Shown here in pieces: positions 32,277-40,347 of a DNA stretch of 64,000 nucleotides. The notes beneath the pieces are model-generated. The model had not been told where the DNA came from. It did not search any database and saw only the letters and a program-made list of their open reading frames with translations. How positions within the stretch are numbered: the first letter of the stretch is position 1; the number at the start of each line of letters is the position of its first letter. The translations under genes and the position numbers were made by a program. This DNA is from Actinoplanes sp. KI2. GTDB lineage: Bacteria > Actinomycetota > Actinomycetes > Mycobacteriales > Micromonosporaceae. The stretch spans positions 62,001 through 126,000 of the forward strand of contig NZ_JAOSZE010000001.1 of NCBI RefSeq assembly GCF_025630775.1. The letters are read 5' to 3'.

Positions 32277-33659
32277 AGCCACCGCCGGGTCCAGCGACGG
32301 GCCGCGCGGCACCATCGAGACCAGCTGGGACGGGATCTGTGGGATCTTGGCGCCCGCGTACCCGAGCTTGGTGATCAACGACCGGTTGGCCAGCGGAAAG
32401 CCGCGGCCGGTGTCGGTGATCAGCACGACCGTGCTGCTGTCGGCCGGCGCGCCGGGCGACGGGGAGAGCGACGCGAGGACGCCCTTGCCGCGGGCGATGT
32501 GCACGAAATCGGCGATCTCGACGCTCCCCGGGGTGTCCGCCCCCGGCGTGACCTTGGTGGCGCCGGTCGGCACGGTCGGATCGATCCGCAGGCCGTCGCC
32601 GGCCTTCGGGTCGACCGGCAGCGTCATGCACGCACTGGCCGGAGTGCCTTCGTGCAGCTTCGGCACGTCGTACGGCAGAGCGTTCGGCTTGCCCACGTCG
32701 GTGATCTTCGTGGCGGACCGGTGAAGCTGGCCGAACTTGTTGGCGATCGCCCGCGGCACATCGACCCCGGGCACGGCCTGGAGCAGCTTGGCCTGCATCG
32801 GGGTGATGTCGGCCATGCCGTCGGCCAGGATCATGCCGAACTGGTTGCGCGAGTCGGTGACCAGGTCGCCGACCTGGAAACCGGCGAGGACGGAGTCGGC
32901 GCCGCGGTCGGCGGGCAGGGCCGGTGCGGTCAGCTCATTGCCGACCGGGATGGCGTTCTCGAAGGCGTCGGAGACCGGCCACGGGTCCTTCGAGGCCCAG
33001 TCGAGCACGCTCAGCGTCGCGATCAGCCGCTCGCTGGGGATGTGAAACCGCTTGTTGCCCGAGACCAGCCAGACCCGCCCGCTCTGGTCGCGGATCAGCA
33101 GCGCCTCGCCGGACTTGGCCGCGACCGTGCCGTCGGTGAGCTTGTCGCCGATCAGCAGGATGCTGCGCGCCGGGTTCTCCTCACCGCGGTTGTCGGTGCA
33201 GACCGACCAGCGCTCGGTGAGCAGCGAATCCTTCGCCGGTAGAGAGTCGGGCGCGCCCGGGATGCCGAGGGTGGCGCCGAGGTCGACGGTGGCCAGCTTC
33301 GCCGACGAGATGCTCTGCAACTCGGGGGTGTCGGAGTCGGTCAGCAGCAGGCCTGAGGTGTAGTTCAGCACCGGATGCAGGCTTCTGTCCGATTGGAGGA
33401 AGACGAACCGCGCGCCGGTGCCCTTCTCCTGAAACACGACCTTCGTGTCTTTCGGGTTCGCACTGCTTTGTCCGGTGAGGACACCGTAGATCGTGGCGCC
33501 GACCACCGCGAGGCTCGCGATCAGCAGGCTGACCAGAGCCGTCGTGCCGGCCCGGCGCAGCGGCGAGCGCGACGGGTCGGGGTCGTGCGTGACCAGCGCG
33601 GCCACCACCCGCTGCAGCGAGTACTGGTACGAATGAAGCTGATCCTGACGCGACGGCAC
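32256..33659 (-). CDS. eccB: Type VII secretion protein EccB
   Basis: 467 residues. The N-terminus MPSRQDQLHSYQYSLQRVVA and the single TM near residues 45-65 ('L-V-S-L-L-I-A-S-L-A-V-V-G-A-T-I-Y-G') are characteristic; the rest is the extracytoplasmic domain built of R-type repeats. EccB is a core component of the ESX membrane channel and has been reported as an ATPase-like protein in mycobacteria. No eccC, eccD, eccE, mycP or WXG100 gene adjoins it. Its last codons are repeated downstream. Confidence 0.92.
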   Translation of the reverse strand: MPSRQDQLHSYQYSLQRVVAALVTHDPDPSRSPLRRAGTTALVSLLIASLAVVGATIYGVLTGQSSANPKDTKVVFQEKGTGARFVFLQSDRSLHPVLNYTSGLLLTDSDTPELQSISSAKLATVDLGATLGIPGAPDSLPAKDSLLTERWSVCTDNRGEENPARSILLIGDKLTDGTVAAKSGEALLIRDQSGRVWLVSGNKRFHIPSERLIATLSVLDWASKDPWPVSDAFENAIPVGNELTAPALPADRGADSVLAGFQVGDLVTDSRNQFGMILADGMADITPMQAKLLQAVPGVDVPRAIANKFGQLHRSATKITDVGKPNALPYDVPKLHEGTPASACMTLPVDPKAGDGLRIDPTVPTGATKVTPGADTPGSVEIADFVHIARGKGVLASLSPSPGAPADSSTVVLITDTGRGFPLANRSLITKLGYAGAKIPQIPSQLVSMVPRGPSLDPAVARRAGAQ

Positions 33660-33715
33660 CCTGTCACTCTAGGTGGCGAAGTCGACGGTCAGGGGCCCGC
33701 CGGCTGCCGGATGCC

Positions 33716-34837
33716 TCACAGCCAGCCATTGCGGCGGAACGCCCGGTAGAGCAATACGGAGACCAGCAGCGTGATCGCCCACCAGGCCGGATAGCTGTAC
33801 AGCCATTTCAGTTCCGGCATATGTAGGAAATTCATGCCGTAGACGCCGGCCGCGGCGGTCCAGACGGTCGCGATACCCGCCCAGGCGGCGATCTTGCGCA
33901 TGTCGTTGTTCTGATCGACGGTCACCTGGGCCAGCCGCGCCTGGAGGATCGAGTTGAGCAGGTCGTCGAAGGAGGAGACCTGCTCGACCGTACGCGTCAA
34001 ATGGTCCTGAACATCGCGGAAGTACTTGCCGATCCGCTTGGGCACCAGGGCGACAATCGTGGCGAGCGGGCGCTGCAGCGGCACCACGGCCCGACGGAAC
34101 TCCACCAGTTCCCGCTTCATCTGATAGATGGCCTGAATCGGGCTGGCGGCGCCGCGGGAGAAGACGCCCTCCTCGATGATGTCGAGATCGGCCTCGACCT
34201 GGTCGGCGACCATCATGTAGTGGTCGACCACCCGGTCGGTCACCGCGTACGCCACCGCCCATGGGCCCTGCTCGAGCAGCGCGGCCCGGGTGGTCTCCAG
34301 GTCGGCACGCACCGAACCGAGCTCGGAGGCGTCGCCGTGCCGGACGGTGATCACGAACTGCTCGCCGACGAACACCATCATCTGGCCGGTCTCGACGACC
34401 TGGGACGTCTCGGTGATCTCGTGGTGCGGCACGTACCGGGCGGTGCGCATGACCAGGAAGTGCACCGTGCCGAAGTTTTCCAGCTTGGGGCGCTGCTCGG
34501 CCTTGACCGCGTCCTCGACGGCGAGCTCGTGCAGCCCGTACGTCTGGGCGATCTCGGTCATCTCGTCCAGGCCCGGCTCGTGCAGGCCGAGCCAGACGAA
34601 ACCGTCCTCGTGCGAGCAGGCCACCCGCAGCGCCTCGTCCGGGCTGAACCGGCCGGCCAGGCGCTTGCCGGCCACGTACACCCCGCAGTCGACCACCGAG
34701 CTCGCGGTGCGCTGGTGACCGGCGCCGTCGGGAGCCTCGTCGATCGTGCCGCGGAAGCGGTTCATGGCCCGTACCGGAACGGCAAAGGCGCGTTGCAGCG
34801 GCTTCGGCCGGCTCGTGCCGGGCTCACGCTCGCTCAT
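33716..34837 (-). CDS. corA: CorA-family magnesium/cobalt transporter
   Basis: About 373 residues from ATG 34837, which follows GGGGAGG. A large cytoplasmic domain is followed by two C-terminal TM segments. The signature is 'V-Y-G-M-N-F' (GMN) at the end of TM1, followed by 'M-P-E-L-K-W' in the periplasmic loop. It forms a homopentameric Mg2+ channel. It is 56 bp upstream of eccB on the same strand and could be co-transcribed with it. Confidence 0.95.
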   Translation of the reverse strand: MSEREPGTSRPKPLQRAFAVPVRAMNRFRGTIDEAPDGAGHQRTASSVVDCGVYVAGKRLAGRFSPDEALRVACSHEDGFVWLGLHEPGLDEMTEIAQTYGLHELAVEDAVKAEQRPKLENFGTVHFLVMRTARYVPHHEITETSQVVETGQMMVFVGEQFVITVRHGDASELGSVRADLETTRAALLEQGPWAVAYAVTDRVVDHYMMVADQVEADLDIIEEGVFSRGAASPIQAIYQMKRELVEFRRAVVPLQRPLATIVALVPKRIGKYFRDVQDHLTRTVEQVSSFDDLLNSILQARLAQVTVDQNNDMRKIAAWAGIATVWTAAAGVYGMNFLHMPELKWLYSYPAWWAITLLVSVLLYRAFRRNGWL

Positions 34838-34945
34838 GATGACCTCCCCAAACCGCATGACGGGCCCGCAGCAGGCTAGCTCAGCGGCAGGACAGGCCCT
34901 AGCGGCCGGACGCGATCAAGTGATCTCGTCCGGCCGGTCGGACAC

Positions 34946-36040
34946 CTAGGCCCGGACCTCGTCGATGGCCGCGGCCAGGCGCCGGACACCCTCGTCGATC
35001 TGGTCGACCGTGACCGCCGAGAACGCCAGGCGAACCGAGCTCTTCCCGCCGTCGAGCAGGAAGTCCGTCCCCTTGACGATAGCCACGCCCTTCTTCATCG
35101 CCGCCGGGAAGAGTTTGTCCACGTCCACGTCGTCGGGCAGGTCGACCCAGAGGAAGTAGCCGCCGTCGGGCTCGGTGAAGGTCGCGCCGGGGATGTGCTT
35201 GCGCAGCGAGTCGGCGAGGACCGTGGCGCGCTCGGCGAGCGCGGTGCTGACCGTGCGGACGGACCGCTCGATGTCACCGGAGACGCAGAACTGATGGACG
35301 ATCGCCTCGGACACCATGCCGGGCGAGATGTACAGGTTGGTGGCCTTCTTCGCGATCGCATCGATCAGCGCGGCCGGGCCGACCAGGTAGCCGACGCGGA
35401 CGCCGGGGCAGACCGTCTTGGTGAAGCTGGACGCGTGGACCACCGCGTTGTCACTGTCCATCGACAGCATCGAGGGCAGGGCGTCGCCGCGGAACCGGAT
35501 GTCCACGTACGGGTCGTCCTCGAAGATGGTGAAGCCGTACTCGACCGCGAGGGCGAGCAGGTCGCGCCGCTTCTGCTCGGACAGCGTGATGCCGGCCGGG
35601 TTCTGGTAGTTCGGGATGATGTGCGCGAGTTTGGGGCGTACGCCGGACTCCAGCAACGCGCGCAGCTCGTCGGTGTCGATGCCGTCCGGACGCAGCGTTA
35701 CCTGATGCACCTTCGCGCCCAGGTTTTGCAGGCCGAGCAGCGTGCGGTCGTAGGTCGGCTTCTCGACGACGACCGTGTCACCCGGCTGGACGAGGTGGTT
35801 GAACAGGAAGGCGTCGGCCTGGAGCGACCCGTTCGTCACGATGACCTGATCGGCGGAGACGCCGTGCTTCTCCGCGATCCACTTGCGCAACGGCACATAA
35901 CCGACGGACGTGCCATAAGCGGTCATGCCAGCGGGGTCGGCGTCGAAGGCTCGCGCGGCGGCGGCCTTCAGGCCCTCGACGTCGATGATGTCCAGCGACG
36001 GAGCGCCACGGGCGAAGGAGATCAGCTGCTCAGCGGTCAT
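34946..36040 (-). CDS. PLP-dependent aminotransferase (fold type I, 2-aminoadipate/MocR-type)
   Basis: 364 residues from ATG 36040. 'I-V-T-N-G-S-L-Q-A', 'V-E-K-P-T-Y-D-R', 'I-P-N-Y-Q-N-P-A-G' and the PLP lysine in 'A-S-S-F-T-K-T-V-C-P-G-V-R-V-G-Y' are present. This clade covers aromatic, branched-chain and 2-aminoadipate aminotransferases and the catalytic half of MocR regulators; no HTH is attached here. Amino donor and acceptor are not predictable. It is divergent from the cytidylyltransferase operon, with an inverted repeat in the shared upstream region. Confidence 0.9.
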   Translation of the reverse strand: MTAEQLISFARGAPSLDIIDVEGLKAAAARAFDADPAGMTAYGTSVGYVPLRKWIAEKHGVSADQVIVTNGSLQADAFLFNHLVQPGDTVVVEKPTYDRTLLGLQNLGAKVHQVTLRPDGIDTDELRALLESGVRPKLAHIIPNYQNPAGITLSEQKRRDLLALAVEYGFTIFEDDPYVDIRFRGDALPSMLSMDSDNAVVHASSFTKTVCPGVRVGYLVGPAALIDAIAKKATNLYISPGMVSEAIVHQFCVSGDIERSVRTVSTALAERATVLADSLRKHIPGATFTEPDGGYFLWVDLPDDVDVDKLFPAAMKKGVAIVKGTDFLLDGGKSSVRLAFSAVTVDQIDEGVRRLAAAIDEVRA

Positions 36041-36077
36041 GCCCAGTAGCTTACGAGGGGCCTCTATAGAATTTTCC

Positions 36078-36132
36078 GGTGCCTCGGGCCGTCCGGTTCC
36101 TGGGATACCGATGGTTATCCTCGCGAGGCACC
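36078..36132. promoter_or_regulatory. Inverted repeat between divergent aminotransferase and nucleotidyltransferase genes
   Basis: GGTGCCTCG at 36078-36086 and CGAGGCACC at 36124-36132 are perfect inverted 9-mers with 37 bases between them. They lie between the divergent starts at 36040 and 36164, so they could be spaced half-sites of a regulator acting on both genes. Confidence 0.4.
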
Positions 36133-36163
36133 ATTGCGCGCAGCCCTGGACAGGAGCCATTAC

Positions 36164-36895
36164 ATGATCGGACTCGTACTCGCCGCGGGCGCCGGCCGCA
36201 GGTTACGTCCCTACACGGACACCCTGCCCAAGGCGCTCGTCCCGGTGGACGGCGATACCACGATCATGGATATTTCGTTGCGCAACCTGGCCGCGGCCGG
36301 ACTCTCGGACGTGACGATCGTGGTGGGCTACTGCGCCGAGGCCGTCGAGGAACGCGTTCCGGCCTTCCAGGAGAAATACGGCGTCAAGATCAGCCTGGTG
36401 CACAACGACAAGGCCGAGGAGTGGAACAACGCCTATTCCCTCTGGCTCGCCCGTGACCACTTCGAGCAGGGCTCGTTGATGGTCAATGGCGACACCGTGC
36501 ATCCCGTGAGCGTCGAGCACACCCTCCTCGCCCATCGTGGTCCGAGCATCCTGCTCGCCATCGATAATCTGAAGAGGCTGGCTGACGAGGAGATGAAGAC
36601 TGTCTTCAATGCAGATGGACAGCTCGCCAAGATTACGAAGCTGATGGAGCCGGCCGACGCCTTCGGCGAGTACATCGGCGCCAACATCATCGAGCCGTCG
36701 GCGGCCGGCCGGCTGGCCGACGCGCTCAAGGCGACCTGGGAACGCGACCCGAACCTGTACTACGAGGACGGTTTCCAGGAGTACGCGAACCGCGGCGGTG
36801 AGGTCCGCGCGGCCACCATCGGCGAGGTCAGCTGGGTCGAGGTGGACAACCACGAGGACCTCGCGAAGGCGCGGGACATCGCATGCCGCTACTAG
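36164..36895 (+). CDS. LicC-like nucleotidyltransferase (probable cytidylyltransferase)
   Basis: 243 residues from ATG 36164 with CAGGAG eight bases upstream. 'V-L-A-A-G-A-G-R-R-L-R-P' is the nucleotide-binding loop, 'L-P-K-A-L-V' the lysine segment, then 'L-V-H-N-D-K-A-E-E-W-N-N-A-Y-S-L-W' and 'M-V-N-G-D-T-V'. The N-N-x-x-S-L pattern is typical of phosphocholine/phosphopolyol cytidylyltransferases. It should load a phosphorylated alcohol onto CTP. The next gene overlaps it by 13 bp, and a CDP-alcohol transferase follows, so CTP is more likely than another nucleotide. Confidence 0.85.
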   Translation: MIGLVLAAGAGRRLRPYTDTLPKALVPVDGDTTIMDISLRNLAAAGLSDVTIVVGYCAEAVEERVPAFQEKYGVKISLVHNDKAEEWNNAYSLWLARDHFEQGSLMVNGDTVHPVSVEHTLLAHRGPSILLAIDNLKRLADEEMKTVFNADGQLAKITKLMEPADAFGEYIGANIIEPSAAGRLADALKATWERDPNLYYEDGFQEYANRGGEVRAATIGEVSWVEVDNHEDLAKARDIACRY

Positions 36896-37944
36896 CCCGC
36901 ACCATCCAGACGCCGCTGCACTTCGAGGTCCGTCGCGGCGCGGTCGCCGACCTCGCGCGCATCCTTGCCGACGGCCGGATCTCCGCGGGCGGTGACGTCG
37001 CCGTCGTGGTCGGCCCCGGTCTCGGTGAACGGGTGGTGAACCTCATCCGTCCGAACCTCGGCTCGGCCGACGTCTACACCACCGCCGGCGGCACCCTCGA
37101 CGCCGCGCTCGAGCTCTCCGCGAAGCTGCGCGCCCGCAACTACGACGCGGTCGTCGGCATCGGCGGCGGCGCCACGATCGACACCGCGAAGTACGCGGCC
37201 AACCGCTGGGGCATGCCGATGATCTCGGTGGCCACCAGCCTCGCCAACGACGGCATCGGCTCCCCGGTGGCCAGCCTGATCAATGACGGGATCAAGGGCT
37301 CGTACGGCGTGCACATCCCGTTCGGCGTGATCGTTGACCTGGACTTCGTGGAGACCGGTCCGGACCGGGTCAACCGCGGCGGCATCGGCGACGTGGTCAG
37401 CAACATCAGCGCGCTCGCCGACTGGGAACTGGCCCGCGAGATGCGCGGCGAGCCGGTCGACGGCCTGGCCGCGTCGCTGGCCCGGATGGGCGCCGAGGCG
37501 ATGCTGACGATGCCGGGGGACATGAGCGACGACGCGTTCGTCATCGTGCTCGCCGAGTCGCTGATCTCCAGCGGCCTGGCCATGGCGGTCTGCGGCAGCA
37601 GCCGGCCGGCCAGCGGGGGCTGCCACGAGATCATGCATGCCATCGACTCGCTCTTCCCGGGCACCGGCTCCCACGGCGAGCTGGCCGGACTGGGCGCACT
37701 GTTCTGCACGTTCCTGCGCGGCGACGAGCGTCGCTTCGCCCAGATCGCCGACTGCCTGGGCCGGCACCAGCTGCCGCGCCTGCCGCAGGACGTCGGGCTG
37801 AACGCCGAGCAGTTCGTCGAGGCGGTGTCGTTCGCGCCGCGTACGCGACCCGACCGCTTCACGATCCTGGAGCACCTCGCCATGACGCACGACGAGATAA
37901 CCCGAAAGCTGGCCGAATATGTCGAAGCCGTCGAAGAGCGCTGA
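36883..37944 (+). CDS. Glycerol-1-phosphate dehydrogenase-like enzyme (Fe-ADH superfamily)
   Basis: 353 residues. 'V-G-I-G-G-G-A-T-I-D-T-A-K' is the NAD(P) loop, 'V-A-T-S-L-A-N-D-G-I-G-S-P-V-A-S-L' the substrate segment with the DGI pattern of sn-glycerol-1-phosphate dehydrogenases, and 'P-A-S-G-G-C-H-E-I-M-H-A-I-D' and 'G-T-G-S-H-G-E-L' carry metal ligands. Archaeal and AraM-type enzymes use it to make G1P from dihydroxyacetone phosphate. Other polyol phosphates are possible. Overlaps the genes on both sides. Confidence 0.85.
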   Translation: MPLLARTIQTPLHFEVRRGAVADLARILADGRISAGGDVAVVVGPGLGERVVNLIRPNLGSADVYTTAGGTLDAALELSAKLRARNYDAVVGIGGGATIDTAKYAANRWGMPMISVATSLANDGIGSPVASLINDGIKGSYGVHIPFGVIVDLDFVETGPDRVNRGGIGDVVSNISALADWELAREMRGEPVDGLAASLARMGAEAMLTMPGDMSDDAFVIVLAESLISSGLAMAVCGSSRPASGGCHEIMHAIDSLFPGTGSHGELAGLGALFCTFLRGDERRFAQIADCLGRHQLPRLPQDVGLNAEQFVEAVSFAPRTRPDRFTILEHLAMTHDEITRKLAEYVEAVEER

Positions 37945-38740
37945 CCCCGGCCATGGCCCGGTGAACCCGCCGCCCGCTCCGGGTGCCGGGTCCGAGCCGT
38001 CGGCGTCCGCCGGCGTCCGGGGTGGTTCCGCACACCTTGCGGGTACGCCGACGGCAGCCGACTATTACGCCGTGAATCGCGGGGGCGGTCTGTTCAGCGA
38101 GGCGTTCAGCCAGCGCATCGGTGCCCGGATCGCGGTGGGTGCGCACAAACGTGGCCTGGCCCCGTCCGTGCTGACCGTCTTCAACCTGGGCCTGGGCTGC
38201 CTGGTCTCGTTCGTGGTGATCGCCACGGCCGGTCCGGTGGCCGACGGCCGCGTCTGGGCCTGGCCGATCGGCCTGCTGGCACTGGTCGGCTGGCAGTTGG
38301 CGTACGCGTTCGACTGCTCCGACGGCCAGCTCGCCCGCGTCACCCACCGGACCAGCGTGGCCGGCGGCCGGTTGGACGTGCTCTGCGACGTCGCCGTGCA
38401 GATCTCGCTGGTCTCGGCGCTGGCGGCGACCGCGAAAGCGCAGGTCGCCGACACTCCCGCCTGGCTGCTGGCGGCGTTCGCCGGCACCTGGATGGTCAAC
38501 CTGGTGACGTCGGTGATGCAGGGCGGCGAGCAGGCGGCCAGCATCGTGACCAGCCGGTCGCTGCCGGTCCGCCTGGTCAAGCTGGTGCGCGACTACGGCG
38601 CGGTGGTCGCCCTGGCCGGCCTGGTGCTCACCGTCGCGCCACAGTGGACGATCTGGTTCGTGGGTTTGTTCACCCTGGTCAACGCCGCGTTCCTGGCGGC
38701 GAGCGTGGTCTTCTCGGCCCGCCAGGCATTGCGCGGCTGA
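37919..38740 (+). CDS. CDP-alcohol phosphatidyltransferase family protein
   Basis: 273 residues with five or six TM segments. The signature D-G-x2-A-R-x8-G-x3-D-x3-D is visible as 'D-C-S-D-G-Q-L-A-R-V-T-H-R-T-S-V-A-G-G-R-L-D-V-L-C-D'. It transfers a phospho-alcohol from a CDP-activated donor onto a lipid or polyol at the membrane. A Pro-rich, poorly conserved N-terminus of about 60 residues precedes the fold. The overlap with the dehydrogenase gene (26 bp) shows tight coupling. Confidence 0.9.
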   Translation: MSKPSKSADPGHGPVNPPPAPGAGSEPSASAGVRGGSAHLAGTPTAADYYAVNRGGGLFSEAFSQRIGARIAVGAHKRGLAPSVLTVFNLGLGCLVSFVVIATAGPVADGRVWAWPIGLLALVGWQLAYAFDCSDGQLARVTHRTSVAGGRLDVLCDVAVQISLVSALAATAKAQVADTPAWLLAAFAGTWMVNLVTSVMQGGEQAASIVTSRSLPVRLVKLVRDYGAVVALAGLVLTVAPQWTIWFVGLFTLVNAAFLAASVVFSARQALRG

Positions 38741-38778
38741 GCCTTTTTCTTTGGGATGAGGTGCGGCTCGCGGCCGTC

Positions 38779-40317
38779 CTACACGCGGACGGGGATGGCT
38801 GAGGAGGCGCCCAGCACCTTGCCGGTGGCGTCGAGGGCTTCGGCTACCACGTATTCGGGGGTGCCCTGCACGGTGAGGGTGGTCTCGAAGCCGGAGCGGT
38901 CGCCCTCGATCACGCCGGCCAGGGCGCCCGGCTGGGTGCCCGACCGCGCCCGCCACCGGCTCACCTTGGTGGTGCCGTTCCAGCTGGCGCTGACGATGAC
39001 GTTGCCGTTGTCCACGTGCAGGCCGAGCGCCGGCTGGTCGAGCGGGAGCCCGGTCCAGTCGACCTTGTAGGCCCGGTACGACTGGTTGTCCGGCGGCAGG
39101 TGACCGGCGAGCCGGACGGTGCCGTCCGTGTTGTGCTCGGTGAAGTAGGGCATCTGGCCCCAGCCGATGAACGAGCCGCCGTCGGCCAGCTCGCGGAAGG
39201 AGCCCTGAGTCGGCGCCGACAGCTTGTCGGGGTGCACGTACTCGGCCACGAACTTTGCCGTGCGGGCCGCCTCGTCCAGCCTCAGCACCAGGCCGCGCGA
39301 GTAGTCCCGCAGCTTGACAGTGCCGTTGCTGCCGTTGTCGAAGAGGCTGTACGTGCCGTCCCGGCGCTGCCGGAAGTCGTGCTGCCAGGCGAACTTCGCC
39401 TTCTCCTCGATGGTGAAGTCGGACTTCTTGCCGCCGAGGCGCCAGATGACCGCGCCGGTGCGCTTATTGATCTTGTACGTGGTCCAGGTGTGCCGGGACG
39501 AGGCGATGACGTTCCCGTCCGCCGCGAGCCCCGCCGAGTTCGCGTGGAAGAAGTCGTACGGCAGGTGGGCCGAGTCGCCCTGGGGCAGCGGCGCGTACGA
39601 CTCGTCGAGGCCGACGTGCTCGTGTGCCCGCCACTGGAACAGCAGCCGGCCGGTGGCGATGTCGATCTCCTGGAGGACGCCGTCGTGCAGCACGCCGTCC
39701 TTGGGGCCGCCGTGGCTGGTCAGGTCGTACGGCAGCGGCTCGTAGACCCAGAACAGCGCCGTGTTCCGCGGGGTGATCACGAAGTCGTGCTGGTCGGCCT
39801 GGTCGGACCCGGCCGCCCGGACCCGGGTGATCTCCCGGTACGACTCGTCGGCGAGCACGAACTCGCCCTGCCCGACGCCCTGCCCGCCGGTGCCCCCGAT
39901 GGTCCCCTCCCACCAGGTCAGGACCGGCCTGTTCCGGTACTGCTGAACCTTGAAGTCGACCGCCACGGTGGCCGGGTCGGGCACCTTCTTGAACCAGATC
40001 GGCGAGCCCTTCTCGTCCACCATGAGCGGGCCCCACAGCCCGGCGCCGGCGGCCGGGGTCAGGCAGATGTAGCCGGGGATGCTCCCGTTGGCGGCGGTCG
40101 TGATCGTGACGTCCGGCAGGGTGCGCAGGTCGGGGCGGGAGCGATATTTCGGCGGGGCGGCCTGGGCGGCCTCGGTCGCGCCGGTCGGCTTGTCGGTCTG
40201 GTCGGAGTCGTGGTGGCCCAGCGCGTACCCGAGCCCTCCGCCGGCCACCCCGATCACGGCCGCGCCACCCACGCCGAGCAGCAGGTTTCGTCGGGAAATG
40301 CGGATCGAATCCGTCAC
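38779..40317 (-). CDS. Tat-exported arylsulfotransferase-like beta-propeller protein
   Basis: About 512 residues from GTG 40317 with AAAGGTGAG upstream. The N-terminus has a Tat motif (ISRRNLLLGVGG) followed by a hydrophobic stretch. The mature part has repeated strands and the segments 'D-Q-A-D-Q-H-D-F', 'H-V-G-L-D-E-S-Y', 'D-F-F-H-A-N-S' and 'W-Q-H-D-F-R', which match the arylsulfotransferase (ASST) family with its catalytic-type His residues. Whether it moves sulfate is uncertain; many actinobacterial members are untested. It converges with the CDP-alcohol transferase gene over 38 bp. Confidence 0.85.
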   Translation of the reverse strand: MTDSIRISRRNLLLGVGGAAVIGVAGGGLGYALGHHDSDQTDKPTGATEAAQAAPPKYRSRPDLRTLPDVTITTAANGSIPGYICLTPAAGAGLWGPLMVDEKGSPIWFKKVPDPATVAVDFKVQQYRNRPVLTWWEGTIGGTGGQGVGQGEFVLADESYREITRVRAAGSDQADQHDFVITPRNTALFWVYEPLPYDLTSHGGPKDGVLHDGVLQEIDIATGRLLFQWRAHEHVGLDESYAPLPQGDSAHLPYDFFHANSAGLAADGNVIASSRHTWTTYKINKRTGAVIWRLGGKKSDFTIEEKAKFAWQHDFRQRRDGTYSLFDNGSNGTVKLRDYSRGLVLRLDEAARTAKFVAEYVHPDKLSAPTQGSFRELADGGSFIGWGQMPYFTEHNTDGTVRLAGHLPPDNQSYRAYKVDWTGLPLDQPALGLHVDNGNVIVSASWNGTTKVSRWRARSGTQPGALAGVIEGDRSGFETTLTVQGTPEYVVAEALDATGKVLGASSAIPVRV

Positions 40318-40347
40318 GGGCTCACCTTTCCCCACCACGGCCAAGAT

